Assembly: GCF_900107105.1 (NCBI RefSeq)
Contig: NZ_FNOT01000003.1
Location: forward strand, 124,001-188,000
Source: Geodermatophilus africanus
GTDB lineage: Bacteria; Actinomycetota; Actinomycetes; Mycobacteriales; Geodermatophilaceae
Length of the DNA: 64,000 bases
Direction: 5' to 3'
Shown: positions 41,269 through 50,582 of the stretch, in pieces
Layout of the letters: every line of letters begins with the position of its first letter
Position numbering within the stretch: position 1 is the stretch's first letter
The notes under the pieces: generated by a model
The model's input: only the letters and a program-made list of their open reading frames with translations
Databases searched by the model: none
What the model was told of the DNA's origin: nothing
Position numbers and translations under genes: made by a program

Positions 41269-42188
41269 TCCCGCACATCCCCCTCGGCCAGTGGGTCTCC
41301 GACCTCATCGACTGGCTGCTCGACACGGTGCCGTGGCTCTTCGACGCCGTCTCCGCGGTCATGCAGGTGCTCGTGAACGGGCTGACCGACGCGTTGGTCT
41401 CGCCGCCGCCGGTCCTCTGGATCGTGGTGTTCGCCGCGCTCGCCCTACTGCTGCGGGGGCCGTGGCTGGCGCTGTACACGGTCCTGGCGTTCCTGCTCGT
41501 GGTCTCGCTGGAGCTGTGGGTCGAGACGATGCAGACCCTGGCGCTGGTCCTCGTGGCGGCGGTCATCGCCACGGCGGTGGCGGTGCCGATCGGCATCCTG
41601 GCGGCCCGGCACCGTGCGGTCAGCGTCATCGTCCGGCCGGTGCTCGACTTCATGCAGACGACGCCGGTGTTCGTCTACCTGATCCCCGCCGTCTTCTTCT
41701 TCGGTGTCGGCGTCGTGCCCGGGGTGGTCGCGACGATCCTCTTCGCCATCCCGCCCGGCGTGCGGCTGACCGAGCTCGGCATCCGGCAGGTCGACCGCGA
41801 GGTTGTCGAGGCGGCCCAGGCGTTCGGTGCCCGGCCCGGGCAGGTCCTGCGGGAGGTGCAGCTGCCGCTCGCCCTGCCGTCGATCATGGCCGGTGTCAAC
41901 CAGGTGATCATGTTGGCGTTGTCCATGGTGGTCACCGCCGGCCTGCTCGGCGCCGCCGGGCTCGGCGCCGTCGTCGTGCGGGCGGTCACTCAGCTCGACG
42001 TCGGTTCCGGGTTCGAGGGTGGTCTCGCCGTCGTCCTGCTGGCCGTCTTCCTCGACCGGCTGACGGCGGCCTTCGGCCACCCCACGGCGCTGTCGCGACT
42101 GGTGCGGGCCCGCGGCCGCCGGGTCCCGTCCGGTGCGGCGACGGCGGCGAGGGAGCCGGCCTCGGTCGGCGAGCGGCAGCCCGCCTGA
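41265..42188 (+). CDS. proW: Quaternary-amine ABC transporter permease
   Basis: The 307-residue BPD-type permease has about six transmembrane helices and the EAA loop EAAQAFGARPGQVLREVQLPLALPSIMAGV. VRPVLDFMQTTPVFVYLIPA is a hallmark of ProW/OpuAB proteins. Its GTG overlaps the proV stop by 4 nt (GTGA). It completes the X-V-W import operon. The C-terminus is basic and Ala-rich, probably cytoplasmic. Confidence 0.93.
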   Translation: MIPHIPLGQWVSDLIDWLLDTVPWLFDAVSAVMQVLVNGLTDALVSPPPVLWIVVFAALALLLRGPWLALYTVLAFLLVVSLELWVETMQTLALVLVAAVIATAVAVPIGILAARHRAVSVIVRPVLDFMQTTPVFVYLIPAVFFFGVGVVPGVVATILFAIPPGVRLTELGIRQVDREVVEAAQAFGARPGQVLREVQLPLALPSIMAGVNQVIMLALSMVVTAGLLGAAGLGAVVVRAVTQLDVGSGFEGGLAVVLLAVFLDRLTAAFGHPTALSRLVRARGRRVPSGAATAAREPASVGERQPA

Positions 42189-42310
42189 CGCCTGCCACCC
42201 CCCGGCGACTGTCAGGGGGGTGGGCCGCCGGTCATACTGGAGTCACTACAGCCGGCGGTTCACGCCCACGAGCCCCCGGCGCTCGTCGTGGAGAGCCGAC
42301 GGCACCATCG

Positions 42311-42682
42311 ATGACCGACGACAGCACCGTGACCGGGGAGCGGCCGACCGTCCCCGACCCGACCGCCGCGGACCGGCAGGCCGCGCCGGGCCCCAGCCGC
42401 GACGCAGAGACCGCCGTCGGCACCCGGCAGCGGGCCGGCGGGCCGGCGGCGGTCGAGCTGGCCGCGCTGCGCACCCGGGCGGAGGCCGCCGAGGACCGGG
42501 CCGACAACCTCGAGCGCGCACTCCTGACCAACCGCCGCATCGGCATGGCGATCGGCATCCTGCTCGAGCGGCTGCGCGTCACCGAGGAGCAGGCCTTCGA
42601 CGTCCTCCGGCGGGAGAGCATGCGCCAGAACGTCCGGCTGGCGCAGGTGGCCGAACAGGTGGTCTACACCGGCACCCTCTGA
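42311..42682 (+). CDS. ANTAR-domain protein, 123 residues
   Basis: The C-terminal 55 residues (LLTNRRIGMAIGILLERLRV, then AFDVLRRESMRQNVRLAQVA) match the ANTAR helix bundle closely, including the RxxIGxAxGILxER motif, preceded by a coiled coil (ALRTRAEAAEDRADNLERAL). The first 50 residues are disordered. There is no sensor domain, so it may be a constitutive antiterminator or may pair with another regulator. The start is ATG 42311; a CATACT box lies about 75 nt upstream (42232-42237). Confidence 0.87.
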   Translation: MTDDSTVTGERPTVPDPTAADRQAAPGPSRDAETAVGTRQRAGGPAAVELAALRTRAEAAEDRADNLERALLTNRRIGMAIGILLERLRVTEEQAFDVLRRESMRQNVRLAQVAEQVVYTGTL

Positions 42683-42705
42683 CCCGGCCCCGGCGGGAGC
42701 GTGTG

Positions 42706-42711
42706 TATGGT
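42706..42711 (+). promoter_or_regulatory. TATGGT -10 of the second initiator tRNA
   Basis: TATGGTGGTCTCACCGA is shared base for base with the first tRNA copy and keeps the same 17-nt distance to the mature 5' end. It lies 23 nt after the ANTAR gene stop. Confidence 0.55.
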
Positions 42712-42722
42712 GGTCTCACCGA

Positions 42723-42796
42723 CGCGGGGTGGAGCAGCTCGGTAGCTCGCTGGGCTCATAACCCAGAGGTCACAGGTTCGAATCCTGTCCCCGCTA
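42723..42796 (+). tRNA. Initiator tRNA-fMet (CAT), copy 2
   Basis: The 74-nt cloverleaf is identical to copy 1 except in the T-stem, where the pair G-C has become A-U: ACAGG-TTCGAAT-CCTGT instead of GCAGG..CCTGC. Anticodon CAT, the three G-C pairs of the anticodon stem and the C1xU72 mismatch are kept. CCA is not encoded. Confidence 0.97.
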
Positions 42797-42802
42797 CTGG
42801 CA

Positions 42803-42840
42803 CACGAGGGCCCGGTCACCACGGTGACCGGGCCCTCGTG
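42803..42840 (+). terminator. Terminator of initiator tRNA copy 2
   Basis: CACGAGGGCCCGGTCACC (42803-42820) and the exact complementary 18 bases at 42823-42840 form a long hairpin 6 nt after the tRNA. Confidence 0.8.
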
Positions 42841-42884
42841 GCGTCCGGGCAGCACGCTCGCCACCCGCGGGGTAGGGAGGAGTC

Positions 42885-43172
42885 ATGGAGCTCACCGTCA
42901 CCGACGTCCCCGAGGCCGGCCGGTACGAGGCGCGGGCCGCCGACCGCGTGCTGGGCCTGGCGGCCTATCGGCGCCACGGCGACCGGGTGGTGTTCACCCA
43001 CACCGAGGTCGACCCCGACGCCGGGGGCAGCGGCGTGGGCAGCACGCTCGTGCGCGGCGCCCTGGACGACGTCCGGGCGCACGGGCGGCGGGTGGTGCCC
43101 CGCTGCCCGTTCGTCCGTGCCTGGATCGAACGGCACCCGGACTACGCCGACCTGGTCGACACCTCGGCCTAG
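42885..43172 (+). CDS. YjdJ-type small GNAT N-acetyltransferase
   Basis: The 95-residue protein is of the short COG2388 GNAT class: VVFTHTEVDPDAGGSGVGSTLV holds the acetyl-CoA loop (G-G-S-G-V-G), and RRVVPRCPFVRAWIERHPDY is the conserved C-terminal motif with Cys and the HPxY box. The substrate is unknown. ATG 42885 has GGAGGAG upstream. Confidence 0.9.
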   Translation: MELTVTDVPEAGRYEARAADRVLGLAAYRRHGDRVVFTHTEVDPDAGGSGVGSTLVRGALDDVRAHGRRVVPRCPFVRAWIERHPDYADLVDTSA

Positions 43173-43178
43173 CGGAGC

Positions 43179-43231
43179 GGCCCCGTCCCGGGTCCCGCCC
43201 TAAGCCTGCGAAGGGTGAGGAGGACGGGGCC
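43179..43231 (-). terminator. Stop-anchored hairpin between convergent genes
   Basis: GGCCCCGTCC (43179-43188) and GGACGGGGCC (43222-43231) are perfect 10-bp arms around the core GGTCCCGCCCTAAGCCTGCG. On the minus strand it begins 4 nt after the VOC gene stop. Confidence 0.65.
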
Positions 43232-43235
43232 TCCT

Positions 43236-43745
43236 TCAGAGGACCTGGTGGCCGTACATCTCGCCGAGCGGGTCGGCGATCAGCTCGATGCGTGCGCCGT
43301 CGGGGTCGCGGAAGTAGACCGAGACGCCGCTGTGCACCTCGTGCGGCACACCGGCGTCGGTGAGCCGCTGCACCAGCTCGTTCCAGCGCTCGGGGTTGAC
43401 GCTGATGGCCATGTGGTGCAGCCCGCCGAGGACCTCGGCGTAGGGGCCGACGTCCAGGCCGGGGAAGTCGAAGAAGGCGACGAGGTTGCCGTTGCCGATG
43501 TCGAAGAAGAAGTGCGACGAGCCTGGGTAGTCGCGGTTCTCGATCAGCTCGGTCAGCGGGAAGCCCAGCACGTCCTGGTAGAAGCGGACCGTCCGCTCGA
43601 CGTCGCTGCTGATCAGCGCGGTGTGGTGCAGACCGCGGGCAGTCGACGCCGGCCGCTCCCCGGCAGGTCTGAGGTGCGCCTCCCGGATCCGGGTGCGCTC
43701 CCGCTCGATGGCGGACAGGTCCAGGTCGCTGGCGGTGTCGCTCAC
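43236..43745 (-). CDS. VOC-family metal-dependent dioxygenase/glyoxalase-like protein
   Basis: The 169-residue vicinal-oxygen-chelate protein has two beta-alpha-beta3 modules. LHHTALISSDVERTVRFYQD provides the first metal His, LHHMAISVNPERW the second, and RDPDGARIELI the conserved Glu. The N-terminal 35 residues form a helix with alternating charge (LSAIERERTRIREAHLR). The reaction cannot be assigned. GTG 43745 is chosen because GAGGAGAG lies just upstream. Confidence 0.85.
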   Translation of the reverse strand: MSDTASDLDLSAIERERTRIREAHLRPAGERPASTARGLHHTALISSDVERTVRFYQDVLGFPLTELIENRDYPGSSHFFFDIGNGNLVAFFDFPGLDVGPYAEVLGGLHHMAISVNPERWNELVQRLTDAGVPHEVHSGVSVYFRDPDGARIELIADPLGEMYGHQVL

Positions 43746-43845
43746 GGGCTCTCCTCGGGTCGCTCGACGGTCGGGACAACCACTGCGACCAGGATCTCGT
43801 TCCCCCGAGGGGTTCCCGTCACCCGTGGGTGCAAGGCTGGTGACC

Positions 43846-44715
43846 ATGCGTGTCCTCGTCGCCGGGTGGTTCTCCTTCGACGAGGTGATCGCCACCGTCG
43901 GCGACGAGCTGGGCGCCGACGTGGTGGTCCGGTGGCTCACCGACCTGGGCGTCGACCACGACGTCGCCTGGGCGCCGTACCTGGAGCGCGGCGTGGACTG
44001 GCGGGACGTGGACCCGGCCGACTACACGCACCTGGTCTTCGTCAGCGGCCCGCTGGCCGACCGGCCGCTGCTTCGGGAGCTCGCCGAGGCCTTCGCCGGC
44101 GCCGAGCGCTGGGCGGTCAACGTGTCGGTGGTGGAGGAGTCGGCACGGGGGCTGTTCGACCGGGTCTGGGAACGCGACGCCCCTGACCTGGCGCGTCCCG
44201 ACCTCGCCGTCGAGGGTCCCGAGCCGGAGGTGCCCGTGCTCGCGGTGGCGTTCACGCCGGTGCAGGGCGAGTACGGCGAGCGCAGCCAGGCCGAGCGGGT
44301 CCGCGGTGCCATCGAGGAGTGGCTGGCCGACCGCGCGCTGCCCTGGTTCGAGCTCGACATGGACCTCTACGGGAAGCCGCACGCCCGCCGTCCGGCCCAG
44401 GTCGAGGCGCTGGTGCGGCGGGCGGACGTGGTGGTGAGCATGCGGCTGCACGCGCTGGTGCTCGGCCTCATGCACGGCCGGCCGGTGGTCGCCTGCGACC
44501 CGATCGCCGGCGGGGCCAAGGTCACCAGCCAGGCCGTGGCGCTGGACTGGCCGCTCGTCGTCCCCGTCGAGGAGCTCACCGCCGAAGCGCTCGACGCCGC
44601 CCTGGCGCGCTGCCTGTCCGGCGAGCTGGCCGAGCGGGTGCGCGCGGCGGGGGAGCGGGGGCAGGAGGGCAACGCCCGGGCGCGGGTCTGGTTCGAGGAG
44701 CAGCTGGCGAGCTAG
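43846..44715 (+). CDS. Polysaccharide pyruvyl transferase-like protein
   Basis: The 289-residue protein has a pyruvyl-transferase-type GT-B fold. MRVLVAGWFSFDEVIATVGD starts the N-terminal Rossmann unit, and VVVSMRLHALVLGLMHGRPV, with its SMRLHA motif, is the family signature. GGAKVTSQA follows. Such enzymes add pyruvate ketals to cell-wall sugars or act on related acceptors. No glycan cluster is adjacent, so the acceptor is unknown. ATG 43846 matches the domain start. Confidence 0.8.
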   Translation: MRVLVAGWFSFDEVIATVGDELGADVVVRWLTDLGVDHDVAWAPYLERGVDWRDVDPADYTHLVFVSGPLADRPLLRELAEAFAGAERWAVNVSVVEESARGLFDRVWERDAPDLARPDLAVEGPEPEVPVLAVAFTPVQGEYGERSQAERVRGAIEEWLADRALPWFELDMDLYGKPHARRPAQVEALVRRADVVVSMRLHALVLGLMHGRPVVACDPIAGGAKVTSQAVALDWPLVVPVEELTAEALDAALARCLSGELAERVRAAGERGQEGNARARVWFEEQLAS

Positions 44716-44729
44716 ACCCCGAGTTCCCG

Positions 44730-44789
44730 GCGAGATCGGCGATCTCGCACGCTTGGAGGCCCGTACCCGTGCGAGATCGGCGATCTCGC
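44730..44789. repeat. Two identical 19-bp palindromes upstream of map
   Basis: GCGAGATCGGCGATCTCGC occurs at 44730-44748 and 44771-44789, 41 bp apart. Each is a near-perfect inverted repeat (GCGAGATCG / CGATCTCGC). They fill the gap between the pyruvyl transferase-like gene and map. They may be a regulator operator pair or a transcribed hairpin. Confidence 0.6.
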
Positions 44790-44805
44790 CGCCCGAGGAG
44801 GACCG

Positions 44806-45576
44806 TTGATCGAGTTGCGCACGCCGGGCGAGCTGGACGCGATGCGCGCCGCCGGGGCCGTCGTGGCCGACATGCTGGCCGCCGTCCGGGCCGCCGCGGC
44901 CCCGGGCGTCCGGCTCACCGAGCTCGACGAGGTGGCCCGCGCCGTCCTCGCCGACGCCGGCGCCACCTCCCCGTTCCTCGGCTACGCGCCGCTGACCACC
45001 ACGCCGCCGTTCCCCGGCGTGGTCTGCCTGTCGGTCAACGACGTCGCGCTGCACGGCATCCCGACCCCGCAGGAGCTGGAGGACGGCGACCTGCTCAGCG
45101 TCGACGCCGGGGCCACCCTCGACGGCTGGGTGGGCGATGCCGCGATCACCTTCCCGGTGGGCACGCCCCGGCCCGACGACCAGGAGCTGGTCTCGACCAC
45201 CGAGCGCGCGCTGGCGGCCGGGATCGCCGCGGCCGTCGTCGGTAACCGGGTGGGCGACGTCTCCGCCGCGATCGGCGCCGTGGGCCGGGCCGGCGGGTGC
45301 GGCATCAACACCGACCAGGGCGGCCACGGCGTCGGCCGCTCGATGCACGAGCCGCCGTCCGTCCCGAACGAGGGCCGCCCCGGCCGGGGGCTGCCGCTGC
45401 GCGCCGGGCTGGTGATCGCCATCGAGCCGTGGTTCCTCGCCGGCGGCAGCGACGACTACCGGGTCGCCGCCGACGGCTGGACGCTGTACAGCGCCGACGG
45501 CAGCCGCGCGGCGCACGTCGAGCACACGGTGGCGGTCACCCACGACGGCCCCCGCATCCTCACGCTGCCGCGCTGA
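44806..45576 (+). CDS. map: Methionine aminopeptidase, type I
   Basis: The 256-residue enzyme has the pita-bread metal ligands: Asp in LSVDAGATL, Asp in WVGDAAITF, His in GGHGVGRSMHEPP, Glu in IAIEPWF and Glu in HVEHTVAVT. The substrate His is in LHGIP. It removes N-terminal Met from nascent proteins. The TTG start at 44806 is preceded by GAGGAGGA. It has no N-terminal zinc-finger or SH3-like extension, so it is the short class. Confidence 0.94.
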   Translation: MIELRTPGELDAMRAAGAVVADMLAAVRAAAAPGVRLTELDEVARAVLADAGATSPFLGYAPLTTTPPFPGVVCLSVNDVALHGIPTPQELEDGDLLSVDAGATLDGWVGDAAITFPVGTPRPDDQELVSTTERALAAGIAAAVVGNRVGDVSAAIGAVGRAGGCGINTDQGGHGVGRSMHEPPSVPNEGRPGRGLPLRAGLVIAIEPWFLAGGSDDYRVAADGWTLYSADGSRAAHVEHTVAVTHDGPRILTLPR

Positions 45577-45595
45577 CCACCACGTGGGATAGGCG

Positions 45596-46144
45596 TCAGA
45601 GAGCGCGGGTCATCTCGATCTCGGGCCCCATCGTGCCGGTGAACCGTGCCCCGGTCGGCCGGAACCCGGACCTCTCGTAGCAGCGCTGTGCCCGGGCGTT
45701 GTCCGCATGGACGTAGAGCCGCGCGCGGGACGATCCCCGCTCTCGCAGCCAGTCGGTGGCCGCCTGGAGCACGCTGTCCATGACCCCCCGGCCGCGGTGC
45801 TCTGGGTGGAGGAAGACGCCGACCACATGACCCCCGGCCTCCTCGACGACCCGGCCCTCGAAGTCCGCGTCACCGGCCTCCTCGATCAGCACCGCCGCAG
45901 TCCCCACCCAGGTGCCGTCGTCGGTGACCGCGACGAACTGGCGGGCGCCGGCACGTGGGCCAGCCTCGAGCGAGGAGGCCTGGGCCCGCCCCTGCCAGAA
46001 GCCGTCGGGACGGGCCGCGGCGTCGCCGTGGGACTCGACGAACGCCATCGGTGCGGCCTCGTCCGACAGGGCCCGCAGGCGCAGGGTCCGGATCTCGCGC
46101 CACTCGTGCGCCCGCACGGGGCGGACCGTGTACCGCGTCGTCAC
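45596..46144 (-). CDS. GNAT family N-acetyltransferase
   Basis: The 182-residue protein has GVFLHPEHRGRGVMDSVLQA (the acetyl-CoA loop R-G-R-G-V) and NARAQRCYERSGF, both core GNAT motifs. The substrate is unknown. The GTG at 46144 (VTTRYTVRPV) starts at the first strand of the fold; GTG 46171 is an alternative. It lies 43 nt downstream of metB on the same strand. Confidence 0.86.
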   Translation of the reverse strand: MTTRYTVRPVRAHEWREIRTLRLRALSDEAAPMAFVESHGDAAARPDGFWQGRAQASSLEAGPRAGARQFVAVTDDGTWVGTAAVLIEEAGDADFEGRVVEEAGGHVVGVFLHPEHRGRGVMDSVLQAATDWLRERGSSRARLYVHADNARAQRCYERSGFRPTGARFTGTMGPEIEMTRAL

Positions 46145-46187
46145 GGGTGGATGCTGCCAGCCCGTCACCACTCCGCCGGGTCCCGGG

Positions 46188-47356
46188 TCAGCTGAGCGCC
46201 TGGTCCAGGTCGGCGACCAGGTCCTCGACGTCCTCGATGCCGACCGAGAGCCGCACCAGGTCGCCCGGTACCTCCAAGGGCGAGCCGGCCGCGCTGGCGT
46301 GGGTCATCCGCGCCGGGTGCTCGATCAGCGACTCCACCCCGCCCAGGGACTCCGCGAGGGTGAACACCTGCGCCCGCTCGCACACCCGCAGCGCGGCGTC
46401 CTCCCCGCCCGTGAGCCGGAACGAGAGCATCCCGCCGAAGCCGGACATCTGCTTCGCGGCGATGTCGTGCCCGGGGTGGTCGGGCAGCCCCGGGTAGCGC
46501 ACGGACGCGACGGCGGGGTGGCCGAGCAGGAATTCCGCGACCCGGGCGGCGTTGGCCTGGTGCCGGTCCATCCGGACGCCGAGGGTCTTGATGCCGCGCA
46601 GCACCAGCCAGTCGGCCAGCGGGCCGGAGACCGCGCCCATGGCGTTCTGGTGGAAGGCGAGCCGCTCGGCCAGGTCGGCGTCGTCACCGGAGGCGCCCTC
46701 TCCGATGATCAAGGCGCCGCCGACGACGTCCGAGTGGCCGCCCAGGTACTTCGTCGTCGAGTGGACGACGACGTCGGCGCCCAGCGTCAGCGGCTGCTGC
46801 AGGTAGGGCGAGGCAAAGGTGTTGTCGACGACGAGCAGCGCACCGGCGTCGTGCGCGACCTCGGCGGTCAGGGCGATGTCGGCGACGTTGAGCAGCGGGT
46901 TGGTCGGCGTCTCGCACCAGACGACCCGCGTGGTCGGCCGGATCGCCGCCCGCAGCGCGTCCACGTCGTTCAGGTCCGCCGGCGTGTGCTCGACGCCCCA
47001 GCGGGCGGCGACCTTGGAGATCAGCCGGAACGTGCCGCCGTAGGCGTCCCCGCCGAGGACGACGTGGCTGCCGGGCTCGCAGACGGCGCGCAGCAGGGTG
47101 TCCTCGGCGGCCAGGCCGGAGGCGAAGGCGAGGGCGCTGCGGCCCCGCTCGAGCGCGGCCAGGGCCTCCTGCAACGCCGTCCGGGTGGGGTTGGCGCTGC
47201 GGGCGTACTCGTAGCCCGACCGCAGCCCGCCGACGCCGTCCTGCTTGAAGGTGGTCGCCAGGTGCAGCGGGACGACGACGTCGCCGGTGGCCGGGTCGGG
47301 GTCCTGGCCGGCGTGGATGGCGCGGGTGTTGAAGCCGGGGAGCTCCGGCGAGCGGT

Positions 47357-47360
<4 letters not shown>
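46188..47360 (-). CDS. metB: Cystathionine gamma-synthase
   Basis: The 390-residue Cys/Met-metabolism PLP enzyme has Lys204 in STTKYLGGHSD as the cofactor Schiff base and YEYARSANPTR as the phosphate-binding motif from the neighbouring subunit. GFNTRAIHAGQDPDP opens it. It makes cystathionine from O-acyl homoserine and cysteine; gamma-lyase activity is common in actinobacterial homologues. Its ATG overlaps the stop of the beta-synthase gene by 4 nt, forming a transsulfuration operon. Confidence 0.92.
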
Positions 47361-48751
<1,391 letters not shown>

Positions 48752-48843
48752 TCGGGACCTCCTCCGCAGGCGCCCCCGGCGGGTGCCTGACGACCATCCC
48801 ACCACCGCGATGAGTCCCGGGCTCCAGGGACGTCGCACCTGCC

Positions 48844-49653
48844 ATGACGACGACGGACCTGCGGGTCGACGAGGGGTACGCGCCGGGGACCGGCGGGGTG
48901 CAGGTGTACTGGCGGAGCCTGGGGGAGGGCGGTACCCCCCTGGTGGTGGTCCACGGTGGCTTCGGTGTGGTGGAGGCGTTCGGCGACGTCCTCGACCGGC
49001 TGGCCACCGGGCGGCGCGTGGTGGCCGTCGAGCTGCAGGGCCACGGGCGTACCGCCGACGTCGACCGGCTCTTCTCCTGGGACGTCCTGGCCGACGACGT
49101 GGCCGCGCTCGTGCGCTCCCTCGACCTGGGAGCCGCGGACCTCATGGGCCACTCGCTCGGCGATGGGGTCTGCCTGCGCGCTGCGATCCGGCACCCCGAG
49201 GTGGTGCGGCGACTCGTCGTCGTCTCCGCGCCGTGCCGACGCGACGGCTGGTTCCCCGAGGTCCTGGCCGGCATGGGGCAGGTGGGCAGCGCGGGGTTCG
49301 AGATGATGCGGCAGACGCCCATGTACGCGGCCTACGCAGCCGTCGCGCCGGACCCCGACGGGTTCCCCGTGCTCATGGACAAGACCGGCGCGCTGCTGCG
49401 GACCCCCTACGACTGGACCGAGGAGGTCCGGGGGATCACCGCGCCGGTGCTGCTGGCCTACGGCGACGCCGACAGCGTCCCGCCCGCGCACGCCGCCGAG
49501 TTCTACGCGCTGCTCGGCGGCGGCCTGCGCGACGCCGGGTGGGACGGCTCCGGTCGGTCGGCGTCCCGGCTGGCCGTCCTGCCCGGACGCACCCACTACG
49601 ACGTGTTCTCGAGCCCCGAGCTCGCCGGGGTCGTCGACGGCTTCCTCGGCTGA
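48844..49653 (+). CDS. Alpha/beta hydrolase
   Basis: The 269-residue hydrolase has VVHGGFG (oxyanion region), the nucleophile elbow MGHSLGDG with Ser, Asp in YGDADS and His in GRTHYD. Ser rather than Asp as nucleophile distinguishes it from the hydrolase near 1.2 kb and suggests an esterase or lipase-like reaction. It is divergent from cbs. No substrate is evident. ATG 48844 is the only start that fits the first strand. Confidence 0.86.
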   Translation: MTTTDLRVDEGYAPGTGGVQVYWRSLGEGGTPLVVVHGGFGVVEAFGDVLDRLATGRRVVAVELQGHGRTADVDRLFSWDVLADDVAALVRSLDLGAADLMGHSLGDGVCLRAAIRHPEVVRRLVVVSAPCRRDGWFPEVLAGMGQVGSAGFEMMRQTPMYAAYAAVAPDPDGFPVLMDKTGALLRTPYDWTEEVRGITAPVLLAYGDADSVPPAHAAEFYALLGGGLRDAGWDGSGRSASRLAVLPGRTHYDVFSSPELAGVVDGFLG

Positions 49654-49703
49654 CCGGATCCCCGGGTGTTGTCGGCCGGGCCGGTCAACCGAGACGATGC
49701 GGC

Positions 49704-50483
49704 ATGACCGAGAGCTTCCCCACCGTGCCGCTCGACGGTGCCCCCGGCATGCCGCTCCTCGGCTTCGGGACCTGGCTGATGAACGGCTCCGAGTGCTACG
49801 AGGCCGTCCGCATCGCCCTGGACGCCGGCTACCGGCATCTCGACACCGCGGCGATGTACCGCAACGAGGCCGAGGTCGGACGGGCGCTGCGCGACTCCGG
49901 CGTCGACCGGGACGAGGTCTTCGTCACGACCAAGCTGCCGCCGCCACGAGCCGACCAGGCCGACCAGGTGCTGGCGGCGTCCCTCGACGCGCTCGGCGTC
50001 GACGCGGTCGACCTGTGGCTCGTCCACTGGCCGCCCGGCGGTGCCAGGCCGGACGTCTGGGAGCGCTTCGTCGCAGCCCGCGAGGCCGGCCGCGCGCGGG
50101 CGATCGGCGTGAGCAACTACTCGCTGGAGCAGGTCGACGAGCTGACCGGCGCGACCGGCGTGACACCGCAGGTCAACCAGGTCAGCTGGGCCCCGTCGCT
50201 GTACGACGCGGCTGTCGAGGCCGGGCTCCGGGAGCGCGGCGTCGTCCTCGAGGGCTACAGCCCGTTCAAGAACACCGACCTCGGCGACCCGGTGCTGCGC
50301 GAGGTCGCCGACGCGCACGGCGTCACCCCGGCGCAGGTGGTGCTGCGCTGGCACGTCGAGCACGGCGTCGTCGTCATCCCCAAGTCGGCCACCCCGGAGC
50401 GGATCCGGGCCAACCTGGCGATCGGCGGGTTCTCGCTCAACGACGACGAGGTCGCCCGGATCGACGGCCTGGCAGAGGTCTGA
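49704..50483 (+). CDS. Aldo/keto reductase (2,5-diketo-gluconate reductase class)
   Basis: The 259-residue TIM-barrel oxidoreductase has the tetrad Asp in YRHLDTAAMYRNE, Tyr in the same motif, Lys in VFVTTKLPP and His in LWLVHWPP. IGVSNYSLEQ and VVIPKSATPERI bind NADPH. Length and the closing motif match small bacterial AKR5-type enzymes that reduce diketogulonate or small aldehydes. It lies in a redox-rich segment with P450 and another AKR but is not overlapping with them. Confidence 0.89.
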   Translation: MTESFPTVPLDGAPGMPLLGFGTWLMNGSECYEAVRIALDAGYRHLDTAAMYRNEAEVGRALRDSGVDRDEVFVTTKLPPPRADQADQVLAASLDALGVDAVDLWLVHWPPGGARPDVWERFVAAREAGRARAIGVSNYSLEQVDELTGATGVTPQVNQVSWAPSLYDAAVEAGLRERGVVLEGYSPFKNTDLGDPVLREVADAHGVTPAQVVLRWHVEHGVVVIPKSATPERIRANLAIGGFSLNDDEVARIDGLAEV

Positions 50484-50582
50484 GCGCGGCGGAGGACGCC
50501 GGTGACACGCCGTCCGCCTTGCCGCCTGCGCCCCCGGCCCCGAGGCTGGGTCGATGAGGCGGCTGGGCAAGGGGTCCCTGAG

